A stretch of DNA of 64,000 nucleotides from CAYUAI01 sp964442745 (GTDB lineage Bacteria; Pseudomonadota; Gammaproteobacteria; S012-40): contig CAYUAI010000003.1 in assembly GCA_964442745.1 (NCBI GenBank), positions 1 to 64,000 of the forward strand, given 5' to 3'. The notes under the pieces are model-generated. The model was not told the origin of the DNA. It saw only the letters and a list, made by a program, of their open reading frames with translations, and searched no databases. This document shows positions 9,061 to 18,305 of this stretch, piece after piece. A program made the translations under genes and the position numbers. The stretch's first letter is position 1. The number at the start of each line of letters is the position of its first letter.

Positions 9061-11715
9061 GTGAAGGCACGCCTCTCACCACTAAATTCAGGATCACAAT
9101 TCGTCACGAAACTCAAGAATCACATAACGCAACGTCTGCGTACCGTCTTTCAGTTAAGATTCCGACGTTTTGTATCGATCATTGAAAAACGATTTTCCTT
9201 CTCCCGTCACAACCAAACCACACCCGATAATGACAAACAACAATTACAAAATCTGTGGACAAATGCATTCGATTTACTCGATGACCCGATTTGTTTTATC
9301 GATTTGAATGATTGTTTAGTGAATGCGAATCAAGCTTTTTTTTACCAAATCGACTTGCCAAAAGAAAAAGCCATCGGGCACCCCATGGGCCATCTCATTC
9401 ATTACTCAGCGGATCAAACAAACTGCCAAACATGCATTGCAAGACGCAGCCATAAAGATACCACCATCACGACCACCCAAAAAACCAATCATCCGTCTAA
9501 TCCACAAGAAAATCCCATTGAAATTCGTATTCGTGTCATACGTGATCAGCGCAATACCCCCATTGGCATATTGCAAACCCAATACGACCTCAGTCATTTA
9601 CACTCCACTCAAGCGGCATTGCGTATCAGTAAAAACAAACTGGCAGAAGCGCAGCATATCGCCGGCCTGGGTAATTGGGAGTGGGATATCAAACAGAACA
9701 AATTTTACTGGTCAAACGAAATGACACGTATTTTCGGCCTAGCAAACACCGCCCATGACAACCGTTACGAGTCGTTTTTCAGATTGATTCACGCAGAAGA
9801 TCGACCATTAGTTCGTGCAACTATTCAAGAGGCCATAAAAAACAGACAACAAAATTTTACCGTTTATCACCGAGTCCATGCCATCAATGGCACCGAACGC
9901 ATCATCAAAGAACAAGGAAAATTATTTTACGATAACGATCAGGTTGTCACACATATGGCAGGCATCGCTCAAGATATTACCGAGCAAAAACACGCGGAGG
10001 AAGCTTTACAAGAAGAAAAAGAACGGGCGCAAATCACCTTGCAATCCATTGGGGACGCGGTTATCACCAGCGATATTTACGGCGTTATCGACTATATCAA
10101 TGCCAAAGCCGAACAATTATTAAATATTCATTTCAGCGAAGTCATTGGTCAACATTACCATAACGTATTACATATCATTGATGAACAAAGTCGCCAACCT
10201 ATCATCAATCTCATCCAACAATCATTAATCAAACTACCGGAAGTACAGCATGAAAATTTATTGCTGATCCGCAACGATGGTAAAGAATATTACATTAACA
10301 TCACTGCCACCCCAATTGTCGTACGACAACAATGCAGTACTGGCATCTCCTTAGTGCTTCACGATGTGACGCAAATGCGCTTAATGACTCGGCGGCTTGA
10401 CTATCAAGCCACCCATGATTCGTTAACCAATTTATATAATCGAAGAAAATTCGAACAACAGCTGCAACTCGCGCTACACAACATTCGACAACATAAAAAA
10501 ACCTATAGCCTGATTTACATGGACCTTGATCAATTCAAAATCGTCAATGATACTTGTGGCCACATCGCCGGTGACGAACTTTTAAAACAAGTGGCCGAAT
10601 TATTGACACCGAAGATTCGTGCCGTTGATGTGTTCGCCCGTCTCGGCGGTGATGAATTTGCAGTATTATTGCGACACTGTCCACTCGATGCTTCCAAAAA
10701 CATTGCGGAAAGCATCCGACAAACCATTGAGAACTATCGCTTCGCCTGGGAAAATCAAGCATTTAAAATTAGCGTAAGTATCGGCTTAATCCCGATCAAC
10801 GAATCCAGCGGCAACATTACCGATATTCTAAAAGCCGCCGACAGCGCTTGTTATATCGCCAAAGATCAAGGTCGTAATCGCGTCTTTGAATATGAACCGG
10901 GTAGCCCTTCTGTTGAACAACATCACGGTCAAATCCAATGGGTACAACGCATTACTCATGCCTTAGAACACGATCAATTTCGCTTATTTTGCCAAACCAT
11001 TCAGCCCCTTGCGAAACATAATCCCAGCATTCATTGTGAAATTTTATTGCGCATGGTTAACGATGATAACTCAATCATTCCACCGAATGCCTTTATCCCC
11101 GCCGCCGAACGTTACCAATTGATGCCCAGTATTGATCGATGGGTTATCCAAAAAACGCTGCAAACACTACAAACCGCCGCGCCGATGCTTCATCATCGGC
11201 ACTTTTTGTGTGCGATCAATTTATCAGGCCAGTCACTGAACGATAACGATTTTCTAACGTTTGTCATGCAACGCTTGGCCAACACCAACATTCCACTAAC
11301 CTCACTTTGTTTTGAAATCACTGAAACTACCGCCATCGCTAACTTAACTCGTGCAGGCCGTTTTATCACCGCATTACGCGACTTAGGCGTCCAGTTTTCC
11401 CTGGATGATTTTGGCAGTGGCCTAAGTTCATTCAATTATTTAAAAAAACTCGCCATCGACTATGTCAAAATCGACGGACAATTTGTCAAGGATATCACCC
11501 ACGACCCTATCGACTTGGCCATGGTCACCTCGATCAATGACATCGCTCATAAAATGGGTGTTGCTACCATCGCAGAATACGTAGAGAGCCAAGCCATTCT
11601 CGAACACCTACAAGCCATGAACATTGATTATGTGCAAGGGTCATTGGTAGGCAATGCGCAACCTTTCGAGCAATATTTCACCTCATTTATTAATCAGCAG
11701 AAAAATCAAACTTAG
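9061..11715 (+). CDS. PAS-PAS-PAS-GGDEF-EAL cyclic-di-GMP protein
   Basis: An 884-residue cytoplasmic signalling protein with no transmembrane segment. Order of domains: PAS at about 65-185, PAS_3/PAC type at about 195-315 (WEWDIKQNKFYWS), a third PAS at about 325-445, GGDEF at about 455-620 with an intact GGDEF motif (RLGGDEFAVLL), and EAL at about 635-880. In the EAL domain the ExLxR motif reads EILLR, and the other key elements are kept: INLSG, FEITET, LDDFGSG and VKIDGQF. Both diguanylate cyclase and phosphodiesterase activities are therefore possible. The first PAS contains a Cys pair (NCQTC) that might bind a cofactor. The start is a GTG with GGAAGGA about 12 bases upstream; a later start is possible. 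It is plausibly tied to the pili and exopolysaccharide encoded further on, but that link is inference. Confidence 0.92.
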   Translation: MKARLSPLNSGSQFVTKLKNHITQRLRTVFQLRFRRFVSIIEKRFSFSRHNQTTPDNDKQQLQNLWTNAFDLLDDPICFIDLNDCLVNANQAFFYQIDLPKEKAIGHPMGHLIHYSADQTNCQTCIARRSHKDTTITTTQKTNHPSNPQENPIEIRIRVIRDQRNTPIGILQTQYDLSHLHSTQAALRISKNKLAEAQHIAGLGNWEWDIKQNKFYWSNEMTRIFGLANTAHDNRYESFFRLIHAEDRPLVRATIQEAIKNRQQNFTVYHRVHAINGTERIIKEQGKLFYDNDQVVTHMAGIAQDITEQKHAEEALQEEKERAQITLQSIGDAVITSDIYGVIDYINAKAEQLLNIHFSEVIGQHYHNVLHIIDEQSRQPIINLIQQSLIKLPEVQHENLLLIRNDGKEYYINITATPIVVRQQCSTGISLVLHDVTQMRLMTRRLDYQATHDSLTNLYNRRKFEQQLQLALHNIRQHKKTYSLIYMDLDQFKIVNDTCGHIAGDELLKQVAELLTPKIRAVDVFARLGGDEFAVLLRHCPLDASKNIAESIRQTIENYRFAWENQAFKISVSIGLIPINESSGNITDILKAADSACYIAKDQGRNRVFEYEPGSPSVEQHHGQIQWVQRITHALEHDQFRLFCQTIQPLAKHNPSIHCEILLRMVNDDNSIIPPNAFIPAAERYQLMPSIDRWVIQKTLQTLQTAAPMLHHRHFLCAINLSGQSLNDNDFLTFVMQRLANTNIPLTSLCFEITETTAIANLTRAGRFITALRDLGVQFSLDDFGSGLSSFNYLKKLAIDYVKIDGQFVKDITHDPIDLAMVTSINDIAHKMGVATIAEYVESQAILEHLQAMNIDYVQGSLVGNAQPFEQYFTSFINQQKNQT

Positions 11716-11782
11716 TGCTTCAAGCTCATGCACTCCTAAGCAAGACATCGCCTTCTATAAACAATATTATCAAAAAGCTAGC

Positions 11783-11945
11783 GGCCCAAACTGTGGTCGC
11801 ACCGACATTGTAAAAGCAGGCAAAAATGAACAGGGTACGGTGTATTGCCTCCAATGGTGAAACAAAAACTTTCAGGCTGGGATACCGCGACAAAGCGTAT
11901 GAACCAGAAATTAAGCAGCCAGTCGTGACGGTAGATTTTTTATAA
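11783..11945 (+). pseudogene. Remnant of an IS1-family InsA (zinc-finger N-terminal part), frameshifted
   Basis: The translation from 11783 reads GPNCGRTDIVKAGKNEQGTV and continues to a stop at 11858-11860. A second frame starting near 11868 continues the same protein logic with KTFRLGYRDKAYEPEIKQ and stops at 11943-11945. Joined by one frameshift, this matches the InsA pattern of IS1-type elements: CPxCG, then VK.GK...G.QRY.C, then TF.L.Y...AY.PE.K. The second Cys pair is damaged, the C-terminal helix-turn-helix part and the InsB transposase are absent, and no terminal inverted repeats were found. It lies immediately upstream of vapBC. Identification rests on motif order, not on a database search. 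Confidence 0.6.
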
Positions 11946-12025
11946 GAAATATCCATTAAAGGGTTCCATCGTGCTGTTAGATTTTCAAAAAATATTCCAT
12001 TTTTCTTTTAATATTATCCTAAATA

Positions 12026-12053
12026 TTGACAATCCATAGTCGGCACATATAAT
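12026..12053 (+). promoter_or_regulatory. Consensus sigma-70 promoter of vapBC
   Basis: TTGACA at 12026-12031 and TATAAT at 12048-12053, a perfect match to both consensus hexamers with a 16-base spacer. It ends 32 bases before the vapB start codon. Such a strong promoter is typical of an autorepressed toxin-antitoxin operon. Confidence 0.85.
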
Positions 12054-12058
12054 TACAC

Positions 12059-12071
12059 ATATAAGTTATAT
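12059..12071. promoter_or_regulatory. Palindromic operator of vapBC
   Basis: ATATAAGTTATAT, a perfect palindrome around a central G, five bases after the -10 box and therefore covering the expected transcription start. Ribbon-helix-helix antitoxins repress their operon by binding such palindromes; the assignment is by position and symmetry. Confidence 0.65.
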
Positions 12072-12085
12072 CTGAGGGTAGTCAT

Positions 12086-12316
12086 ATGGGTCAAGTTACA
12101 ATTTATCTTGAAGACGAAATAGAAAATAAAATGACAAAAGCGGCAAAATCTGCCCATTTATCAAAGAGTAAATGGATAGCTAAGCTTATCAGTGAAAAGG
12201 TGGCTAATGAATGGCCGCAATCAGTCGTCGATTTAGCGGGAAGTTGGGACGATTTCCCATCGATTAAGGAGGCAAGGAAAAACGCTGGCATTGATGCCAA
12301 GCGAGAAGAATTTTAA
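12086..12316 (+). CDS. vapB: VapB-type antitoxin (ribbon-helix-helix)
   Basis: A 76-residue antitoxin. The N-terminal strand-helix-helix (QVTIYLEDEIENKMTKAAKS, then SKSKWIAKLIS) is the CopG/Arc ribbon-helix-helix DNA-binding fold. The C-terminal third (WDDFPSIKEARK) is acidic and should wrap round the toxin. The ribosome binding site GAGGG lies at 12074-12078. The stop codon overlaps the toxin start by one base (TAATG), so translation is coupled. It neutralises VapC and, with it, represses the promoter at 12026-12053. The pair lies beside an IS remnant, which fits horizontal acquisition. Confidence 0.88.
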   Translation: MGQVTIYLEDEIENKMTKAAKSAHLSKSKWIAKLISEKVANEWPQSVVDLAGSWDDFPSIKEARKNAGIDAKREEF

Positions 12317-12711
12317 TGTATATTCTTGATACAAATACATTAATTTATTTTTTTAAAGATATGGGCAATGTATCTAGTCGATTATTAACGGTTTCACCTA
12401 AGGAAATTGCAATTCCGGCTATCGTAATTTACGAGCTAGAATACGGAATTTCCAAATCAAGTTCACCTAAAAAGAGACAAGCTCAATTAAATGAAATATG
12501 CTCTTTAATTAATATACTTCCGTTTGGTGATAAAGAGGCACTTTCATCCGCATCTATTCGAGCTAAGTTGGAAAAGAAAGGGACGCCGATCGGTCCTTAT
12601 GATGTGTTAATTGCCGGTACAGCACTAGAACATCAGGGAATTTTAGTGACCAATAATCTAAAAGCGTTTTCGAGAGTGCCAAAATTGAAAACCGAAAATT
12701 GGTATTCCTAA
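12316..12711 (+). CDS. vapC: VapC-type PIN-domain ribonuclease toxin
   Basis: A 131-residue PIN-domain protein, normal size for VapC. The conserved acidic residues are visible: D5 in YILDTNTLIYF, E40 in IYELEYGIS and D96 in GPYDVLIAG, followed by the characteristic LVTNN strand end. PIN toxins are magnesium-dependent endoribonucleases; many VapC proteins cut initiator tRNA, and the pattern IGPYD.LIAG.A places this one in that general group. It overlaps vapB by one base. It looks intact and active; the target is not deducible. Confidence 0.9.
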   Translation: MYILDTNTLIYFFKDMGNVSSRLLTVSPKEIAIPAIVIYELEYGISKSSSPKKRQAQLNEICSLINILPFGDKEALSSASIRAKLEKKGTPIGPYDVLIAGTALEHQGILVTNNLKAFSRVPKLKTENWYS

Positions 12712-13398
12712 ATCAAGTACGTGCTGAGTCTACCCCAAATCTAACAAGCTTTTTTTATACAGGCATAAAATAAAAACATAAAGCAGTAACACACGCCTGC
12801 TCGCCATTAAAATCGACATTGAGCCGCCTATCACTTGATCCTTGATGACATCAAAACTTTCATTTAATTTACCAACATCGCCCACTCGGGCGGCTAACTA
12901 TTGGTCACATTGACGTTATTGTTTTCCAAGAAATTTAGCTTATCTGACAAAGGCCCCTGATGTCGCACGGGGAACTTAGCTCCCCCAGCGGTGACTCTCA
13001 GTCAATGCATTGGCCAAACTAAACGAGAGTTATTTTATTTTCAGCCAGTTAATGATTGATTGAAGCGGCCCTTTGTTTTATCTTGACTCACTATGATTAG
13101 CCATTAAAATTAGAACGTTGGTGAATAGATTGCCGATTCCCTAATGAATTTGGATGAAATGAATTTGCTTATCAAGTAAGTATATAGCAACCTGTAAAAT
13201 ATAGCTTACAAAACTAAATGCATTGCACAACGCTTCGATTCAGTGGCTTGGTAAACGCGCCACAGGTATTGGCAATCAAATCACTCGACTCAACGACCCT
13301 CACCTAAAGGCGAGCGCTGGAAAGTATTGCCGGACAAACTGAATTATCAAACTTTAATCGATAATTATTGATTAATAACCTATGCAGCAGTAACGAGA
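12712..13398. other. Decayed intergenic DNA between vapC and recQ, with broken coding traces
   Basis: About 690 bases with no intact gene. On the minus strand a 55-codon frame runs from an internal stop at 12898-12900 to a stop at 12730-12732 and reads LAARVGDVGKLNESFDVIKD, then a hydrophobic tail. Directly upstream, in another frame (about 12897-12955), the translation KLNFLENNNVNVTNS seems to continue the same protein, so this looks like the frameshifted 3' end of a lost gene that I cannot name. Near recQ, the + strand reads PKGERWKVLPDKLNYQTLID (about 13300-13365), another protein-like scrap. Together with the IS1 remnant, this suggests a site of repeated insertion and loss. Confidence 0.45.
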
Positions 13399-15549
13399 AT
13401 GACAACAATACACGATACCCTTCGTCGCATATATGGCTATCAAGCCTTTAGGCCATATCAAGAAGACATTATTAATCACCTGGTTGGTGGTAACGATGCC
13501 TTTGTTTTGATGCCAACCGGTGGTGGAAAATCAATTTGTTATCAAATTCCCGCCATTCACCGCAAAGGCACAGCGATTGTTGTCTCACCATTGATTTCAT
13601 TAATGAAAGATCAAGTCGATGCGCTGCGAGCTAATGGCGTATCTTGTGCATTTTTTAATTCCACGCTCAATGCCGAGCAAGCAAAATCTGTATTAAATCA
13701 ATTGCACCAAAATGAACTCGAACTGCTTTATATCGCCCCAGAACGGTTAACCACAGACGCTTTCATGCAACGCCTGGAAGAAATCCCCATCGCCTTATTT
13801 GCCATAGATGAAGCCCATTGCGTTTCCCAGTGGGGTCACGATTTTCGCCCGGAATACACTCAACTCAAACAGTTACGCGAGCAATTCCCTTATGTGCCGC
13901 TGATCGCTTTAACCGCCACCGCCGATCGGCAAACTCGCACCGACATTATTACCCATTTGGGACTGGATCATGCCGCCCAATATATTGCCGGTTTTGACCG
14001 CCCCAATATTCAATATAATGTCCTGGAAAAGAAAAATCCGCTCAAACAACTCACCGAGTTTTTAGCCAAGCATAAAAATGACGCCGGTATTATTTATTGC
14101 TTGAGCCGCAAGCGGGTGAATGAAGTCGCGGCCCAATTACAGAGTCACGGATATTCGGCACAACCTTACCATGCGGGCCTACCCAGCCAAGAGCGGCAAC
14201 ACATTCAAGAGAGCTTTTTAAAGGATAAAACCCAAATTGTGGTGGCAACCGTCGCCTTTGGTATGGGGATTGACAAACCGAACGTAAGATTTGTGATACA
14301 TCACGATCTGCCTAAAAATATTGAAGGCTATTATCAGGAAACGGGTCGAGCCGGACGTGATGGACTACCTGCTAATGCATTATTGTTATATGGCACGGCT
14401 GACATCAATACCGCCCGCTTTCTCATTGAAAAAAACGAAAATGAAGAGCAACGGCGCATTGAATTACACAAACTCAATTCAATGATTGACTTCTGCGAAG
14501 CCCTCACTTGCCGTCGCCGGGTATTATTAGCCTATTTTGGGGACAAGCGGACGGATGGCTGCGGCAACTGTGATATTTGTTTGGACCCACCTCAGCAATA
14601 CGACGCCACCGAACATGCTCGCAAAGCACTCTCTTGCATTTACCGAGTCGAACAACGTTTTGGTGTCAAGCATGTAATTGAGGTATTGCGGGGAGCCAAC
14701 ACCAAAAAAGTTCGTAATTTTGGCCATCACCAGTTATCCACCTATGGCATTGGATCTGACTTGAGTGAAGATGAATGGAGTAGCATTATTCGCCAGTTAA
14801 TCCATCAAGGTTACATCACCCAGGACATTGCTCAATTCGCCTGCCTCAAGCTTAAAAGCTCAGCACGCCCTTTATTGCGCGGAGAAAGCACGGTGAAAAT
14901 GAGCCGCCCCCGCCTCTCTATGAAAAAACGGCGCGAAGAGCTGCACATCGACGCCACCTCCAGCGTATCACGCCAACTGTTTAACACCCTACGTAAACTA
15001 CGCAAAGAAATTGCAGACGAGCAAGGCGTCCCGCCATTTGTTGTGTTTGGTGATGCCACACTCAAACAAATGTCAGAAATGCGGCCTATGGACGAAGACG
15101 AACTGCTCAATATTTCAGGGGTTGGCGAACACAAACTGGCCACTTACGGCGGTGATTTTCTCGATGCTATCACCGAGTTTTGCTTAGAACATGGCTTGGA
15201 ATCCGTGGTATCTTTGCCACCGGCGGCCAATCCAGCACCAGCAATAGCCAGCCATCGTACAAACAATACCAAAGAACAAACCCAGGCGCTTTTTGAGCAA
15301 GGGTTAAGCGTTGCAGAAATCGCTAAACAACGGGCGCTCACCGAAGGTACCGTAATGAATCACCTATTGACCTTGCTGGAAGAAGGCCTGTCGATCAATA
15401 TCGATCGCTTAATCAATCAAGAAAATATTGATTTAATCGCACAACAATTTCACCAAAAAGGTGTGGATTGCCGACTCAAAGAAATAAAAGAAGCCCTGCC
15501 TGACTCCATTACCTACGATGACATTCGGCTCATTCGCGCCACCTTGTAG
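13399..15549 (+). CDS. recQ: ATP-dependent DNA helicase RecQ
   Basis: A 716-residue superfamily 2 helicase that unwinds DNA in 3'-5' direction in recombination and fork repair. Motif 0/I reads FRPYQ...MPTGGGKSICYQIP, motif II is DEAH followed by the RecQ aromatic-rich loop (CVSQWGHDFR), and motif VI is QETGRAGRDG. The zinc-binding domain (C.RR..L.YFG....CGNCDIC) is at about 365-400, the winged helix follows, an HRDC domain lies at about 520-600, and the extra C-terminal helix-turn-helix (SVAEIAKQRALTEGTVMNHL) is at about 620-665. This long form occurs in several gammaproteobacteria; E. coli RecQ is shorter (about 610). It ends at a hairpin shared with the convergent DUF4389 gene. Confidence 0.96.
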   Translation: MTTIHDTLRRIYGYQAFRPYQEDIINHLVGGNDAFVLMPTGGGKSICYQIPAIHRKGTAIVVSPLISLMKDQVDALRANGVSCAFFNSTLNAEQAKSVLNQLHQNELELLYIAPERLTTDAFMQRLEEIPIALFAIDEAHCVSQWGHDFRPEYTQLKQLREQFPYVPLIALTATADRQTRTDIITHLGLDHAAQYIAGFDRPNIQYNVLEKKNPLKQLTEFLAKHKNDAGIIYCLSRKRVNEVAAQLQSHGYSAQPYHAGLPSQERQHIQESFLKDKTQIVVATVAFGMGIDKPNVRFVIHHDLPKNIEGYYQETGRAGRDGLPANALLLYGTADINTARFLIEKNENEEQRRIELHKLNSMIDFCEALTCRRRVLLAYFGDKRTDGCGNCDICLDPPQQYDATEHARKALSCIYRVEQRFGVKHVIEVLRGANTKKVRNFGHHQLSTYGIGSDLSEDEWSSIIRQLIHQGYITQDIAQFACLKLKSSARPLLRGESTVKMSRPRLSMKKRREELHIDATSSVSRQLFNTLRKLRKEIADEQGVPPFVVFGDATLKQMSEMRPMDEDELLNISGVGEHKLATYGGDFLDAITEFCLEHGLESVVSLPPAANPAPAIASHRTNNTKEQTQALFEQGLSVAEIAKQRALTEGTVMNHLLTLLEEGLSINIDRLINQENIDLIAQQFHQKGVDCRLKEIKEALPDSITYDDIRLIRATL

Positions 15550-15552
15550 CCG

Positions 15553-15581
15553 GTTCACCACGGATTAAATCCGTGGTGAAC
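15553..15581. terminator. Bidirectional hairpin between recQ and the DUF4389 gene
   Basis: Perfect 13-base stem (GTTCACCACGGAT / ATCCGTGGTGAAC) with a three-base loop, four bases after the recQ stop and eight bases from the end of the convergent gene. It lacks a T-tract on either strand, so efficient intrinsic termination is uncertain, but position and stability favour a terminator role. Confidence 0.65.
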
Positions 15582-15588
15582 TATCTGC

Positions 15589-15897
15589 CTATGATCCTTG
15601 ATTTTGCGCCTCTAACTGTGCTGACTTGGTTGGCCAAGCGACAAAAGGAAAGGGTTTATCTTCCGTGTTAAACGTTAAATAGCGGAATACCTGATAAAGA
15701 AACAAGCTCAACTCATCTCCGAACACCAATAAACGTTCATTGGGTTTACCATTAAATAAGGTAAATCCAAACTGAATCAATACCACCAACCCTATCACCA
15801 TTTCAGCAATGGAATAAATAATGAGAAACAACAACATAAATAGTCCACGTTTCCATGTACTTTTCGCCTTTAAATTTTTTTTCGTATCTTGTTCCAT
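15589..15897 (-). CDS. DUF4389 family membrane protein
   Basis: A 102-residue protein matching the DUF4389 pattern. A hydrophobic stretch at about 18-48 (LFMLLFLIIYSIAEMVIGLVVLIQFGF) gives one or two membrane segments. It is followed by the family-typical PNERLLVFGDELSLFLYQVFRYLTFNTEDKPFPF. A charged, lysine-rich N-terminus precedes the hydrophobic part. Function is unknown in the family. It lies convergent with recQ and divergent from ygiQ, whose upstream in-frame extension would overlap it, which supports the later ygiQ start. Confidence 0.8.
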   Translation of the reverse strand: MEQDTKKNLKAKSTWKRGLFMLLFLIIYSIAEMVIGLVVLIQFGFTLFNGKPNERLLVFGDELSLFLYQVFRYLTFNTEDKPFPFVAWPTKSAQLEAQNQGS

Positions 15898-16097
15898 TCA
15901 ATCCTCCCTTTCACACAAAAATAACAACGGTCCCACCCTTTATTACAATCTCAGCTTATAAAGCTAAACACACAGCAAATCAAAGTTTTAAATACAGCTC
16001 GAATGGGGTAAAATTACAGCACAAAAACGCCATACCGGGCTGTGGTCATCAACCACATTTACTGTATTTAATTCATACCACACACAGGACTCCACCG

Positions 16098-18233
16098 ATG
16101 CATCCAACACCCGATTTATTTTCGTATCGTAAATATTGGGCAAGCCGTTATGGTATCAGCCCCATGCTGCCGATGTCACGAGAAGAAATGGACCACTTAG
16201 GCTGGGATGCCTGTGATGTGATTTTAGTGACAGGCGATGCGTATATTGACCATCCAAGTTTTGGCATGGCCTTGGTTGGACGCTTACTGGAAGCTCAAGG
16301 TTTTCGGGTCGGTATCATTTCACAACCTGACTGGACCCACACCGATGACTTTATGGCCTTAGGCCAACCTCATTTATTCTTCGGCGTCACCAGTGGCAAC
16401 ATGGACTCTATGGTCAATCGTTATACAGCCGATCGGCGCCTACGCAGTGATGATGCTTACACCCCCCATGGCGAAGCCAATAAACGACCCGACCGGGCCG
16501 TCATCGTCTATGCCCAACGTTGCCGTGAAACCTTTGCTGATGCACCTATTGTTATTGGTGGTATCGAAGCCAGCCTGAGACGCATTGCCCATTACGATTA
16601 TTGGTCCGACAAAATAAGACGATCTGTGTTACTCGATGCCAAGGCGGATTTGTTAGTTTATGGTAATGGCGAACGCCAAATCGTTGAAATTGCCCATCGC
16701 TTATCGCGAGGTGAATCCATCAGCGAATTAAATAATATTCGGGGCACCGCTATCAAAATAAAGTCGCCACCTGAAGGCTGGCATGAAAGTGATGCCTCAC
16801 CGATCAATCCAAATCAGCCAGTCACCGACCCCTCGGCCAATCCTTATCAAGTCGCCACGCCATGTGAGCAAAGTGCAGGTCAAAAAACAAACCAATCGTC
16901 CAACGACGATATCCCCATTTCATTACACCGCAATCCTCCAAAAGCGCCTCGCCACAAAACATTTATACGGCTACCGGGTTACCAAGACGTCAAAGCCGAT
17001 CCGACACTTTATGCCCATGCCTCACGCCTTCTACACCTGGAAACTAACCCCGGTAATGCACGAGCTTTGATACAGAGCCATGGGCACCTGGAGGTTTGGC
17101 TCAATCCTCCGCCCATCCCATTAACCACCAAAGAATTCGATGGCGTCTTTGATTTGCCTTACAGCCGCCGACCCCATAACAAATATAGCAACGCTCCTAT
17201 CCCAGCGTATGAAATGATCCGTTTTTCGGTTAATATCATGCGTGGTTGCTTTGGGGGTTGTACCTTCTGCTCAATCACCGAACACGAAGGCCGTATCATT
17301 CAAAGCCGCTCGGAAGACTCCATCATCAAAGAAATCGAAAACATTCGCGATCAAACACCGGGGTTTACCGGCATCATTTCAGATCTCGGCGGCCCCACCG
17401 CGAACATGTACCGGCTAGCGTGCAAAAGCACCACCATTGAGGCCGCTTGTCGGCGACTTTCTTGTGTACACCCTGGCATCTGCAGTAATCTCAACACCGA
17501 CCACAGCTCACTCATCCAACTTTATCGCCGTGCCCGATCCGTCTCAGGCATCAAGAAAATATTGATTGCCTCCGGCTTGAGATATGATTTGGCCGTTAAA
17601 TCACCAACCTATATTAAAGAACTTGCCACCCACCATGTCGGCGGTTATTTAAAGATCGCACCTGAGCATACCGAACCAGGCCCGCTGTCAAAAATGATGA
17701 AACCGGGCATCGGAGCCTACGATAGATTTAAAGAATTGTTTGACAAATATTCAAAGGAAGCGGGTAAAGAACAATATCTCATCCCTTATTTTATTGCGGC
17801 ACACCCAGGCACAACCGATGAGGATATGCTCAATCTCGCACTATGGCTGAAAAAAAATGGCTTTCGGGCAGATCAAGTGCAAGCCTTTTTACCCTCGCCC
17901 ATGGCCACGGCAACCGCCATGTATCATTCCGCGAAGAATCCTTTGCGCAAAGTCACCTATCGCAGTGAAAACATTAACGTGCCAAAAGGGTTGAAAGTTC
18001 GGCGACTGCATAAAGCTTTTTTGAGATATCATGACGCGAATAACTGGCCCCTGTTAAGAAAAGCACTGCGCCATATGGGCCGAGGTGACTTGATTGGTAA
18101 TGGTAAAAAACACTTGATACCCCTTTGGCAACCCGCCGGCACTGGCGATCATAAAGAAGGCAAAAAAATAGATAAAAAAACACAGCCACCCACTTTTCGT
18201 ACGAAACACAATGGCGCCCTAAAAAATGTTTGA
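16098..18233 (+). CDS. ygiQ: YgiQ-family radical SAM protein
   Basis: An YgiQ-type radical SAM protein of 711 residues from the ATG at 16098, chosen because AGGA lies eight bases upstream and family homology begins at HPTPDLFSYRKYWASRYG; the open frame extends to 15855 but runs through the divergent DUF4389 gene. The iron-sulfur motif CxxxCxxC is at residues 384-391 (MRGCFGGCTFCS), preceded by AYEMIRFSVNI and followed by EHEGRIIQSRSEDSI, both diagnostic. The N-terminal third is a cobalamin-binding-like region (VILVTGDAYIDHPSFG). The reaction is unknown. The slyX gene follows after 72 bases, probably in the same transcript. Confidence 0.93.
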   Translation: MHPTPDLFSYRKYWASRYGISPMLPMSREEMDHLGWDACDVILVTGDAYIDHPSFGMALVGRLLEAQGFRVGIISQPDWTHTDDFMALGQPHLFFGVTSGNMDSMVNRYTADRRLRSDDAYTPHGEANKRPDRAVIVYAQRCRETFADAPIVIGGIEASLRRIAHYDYWSDKIRRSVLLDAKADLLVYGNGERQIVEIAHRLSRGESISELNNIRGTAIKIKSPPEGWHESDASPINPNQPVTDPSANPYQVATPCEQSAGQKTNQSSNDDIPISLHRNPPKAPRHKTFIRLPGYQDVKADPTLYAHASRLLHLETNPGNARALIQSHGHLEVWLNPPPIPLTTKEFDGVFDLPYSRRPHNKYSNAPIPAYEMIRFSVNIMRGCFGGCTFCSITEHEGRIIQSRSEDSIIKEIENIRDQTPGFTGIISDLGGPTANMYRLACKSTTIEAACRRLSCVHPGICSNLNTDHSSLIQLYRRARSVSGIKKILIASGLRYDLAVKSPTYIKELATHHVGGYLKIAPEHTEPGPLSKMMKPGIGAYDRFKELFDKYSKEAGKEQYLIPYFIAAHPGTTDEDMLNLALWLKKNGFRADQVQAFLPSPMATATAMYHSAKNPLRKVTYRSENINVPKGLKVRRLHKAFLRYHDANNWPLLRKALRHMGRGDLIGNGKKHLIPLWQPAGTGDHKEGKKIDKKTQPPTFRTKHNGALKNV

Positions 18234-18305
18234 CAACAATCGCCCAATAAACTGTGAACTCATCATATCTATTACTTACATACTAAAATAAAAAAAGGAT
18301 CTCCA

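Noticed and set aside
15855..16097. 81-codon in-frame extension upstream of ygiQ
   Set aside because: It overlaps the divergent DUF4389 gene, has no family homology, and a good ribosome binding site precedes the ATG at 16098.
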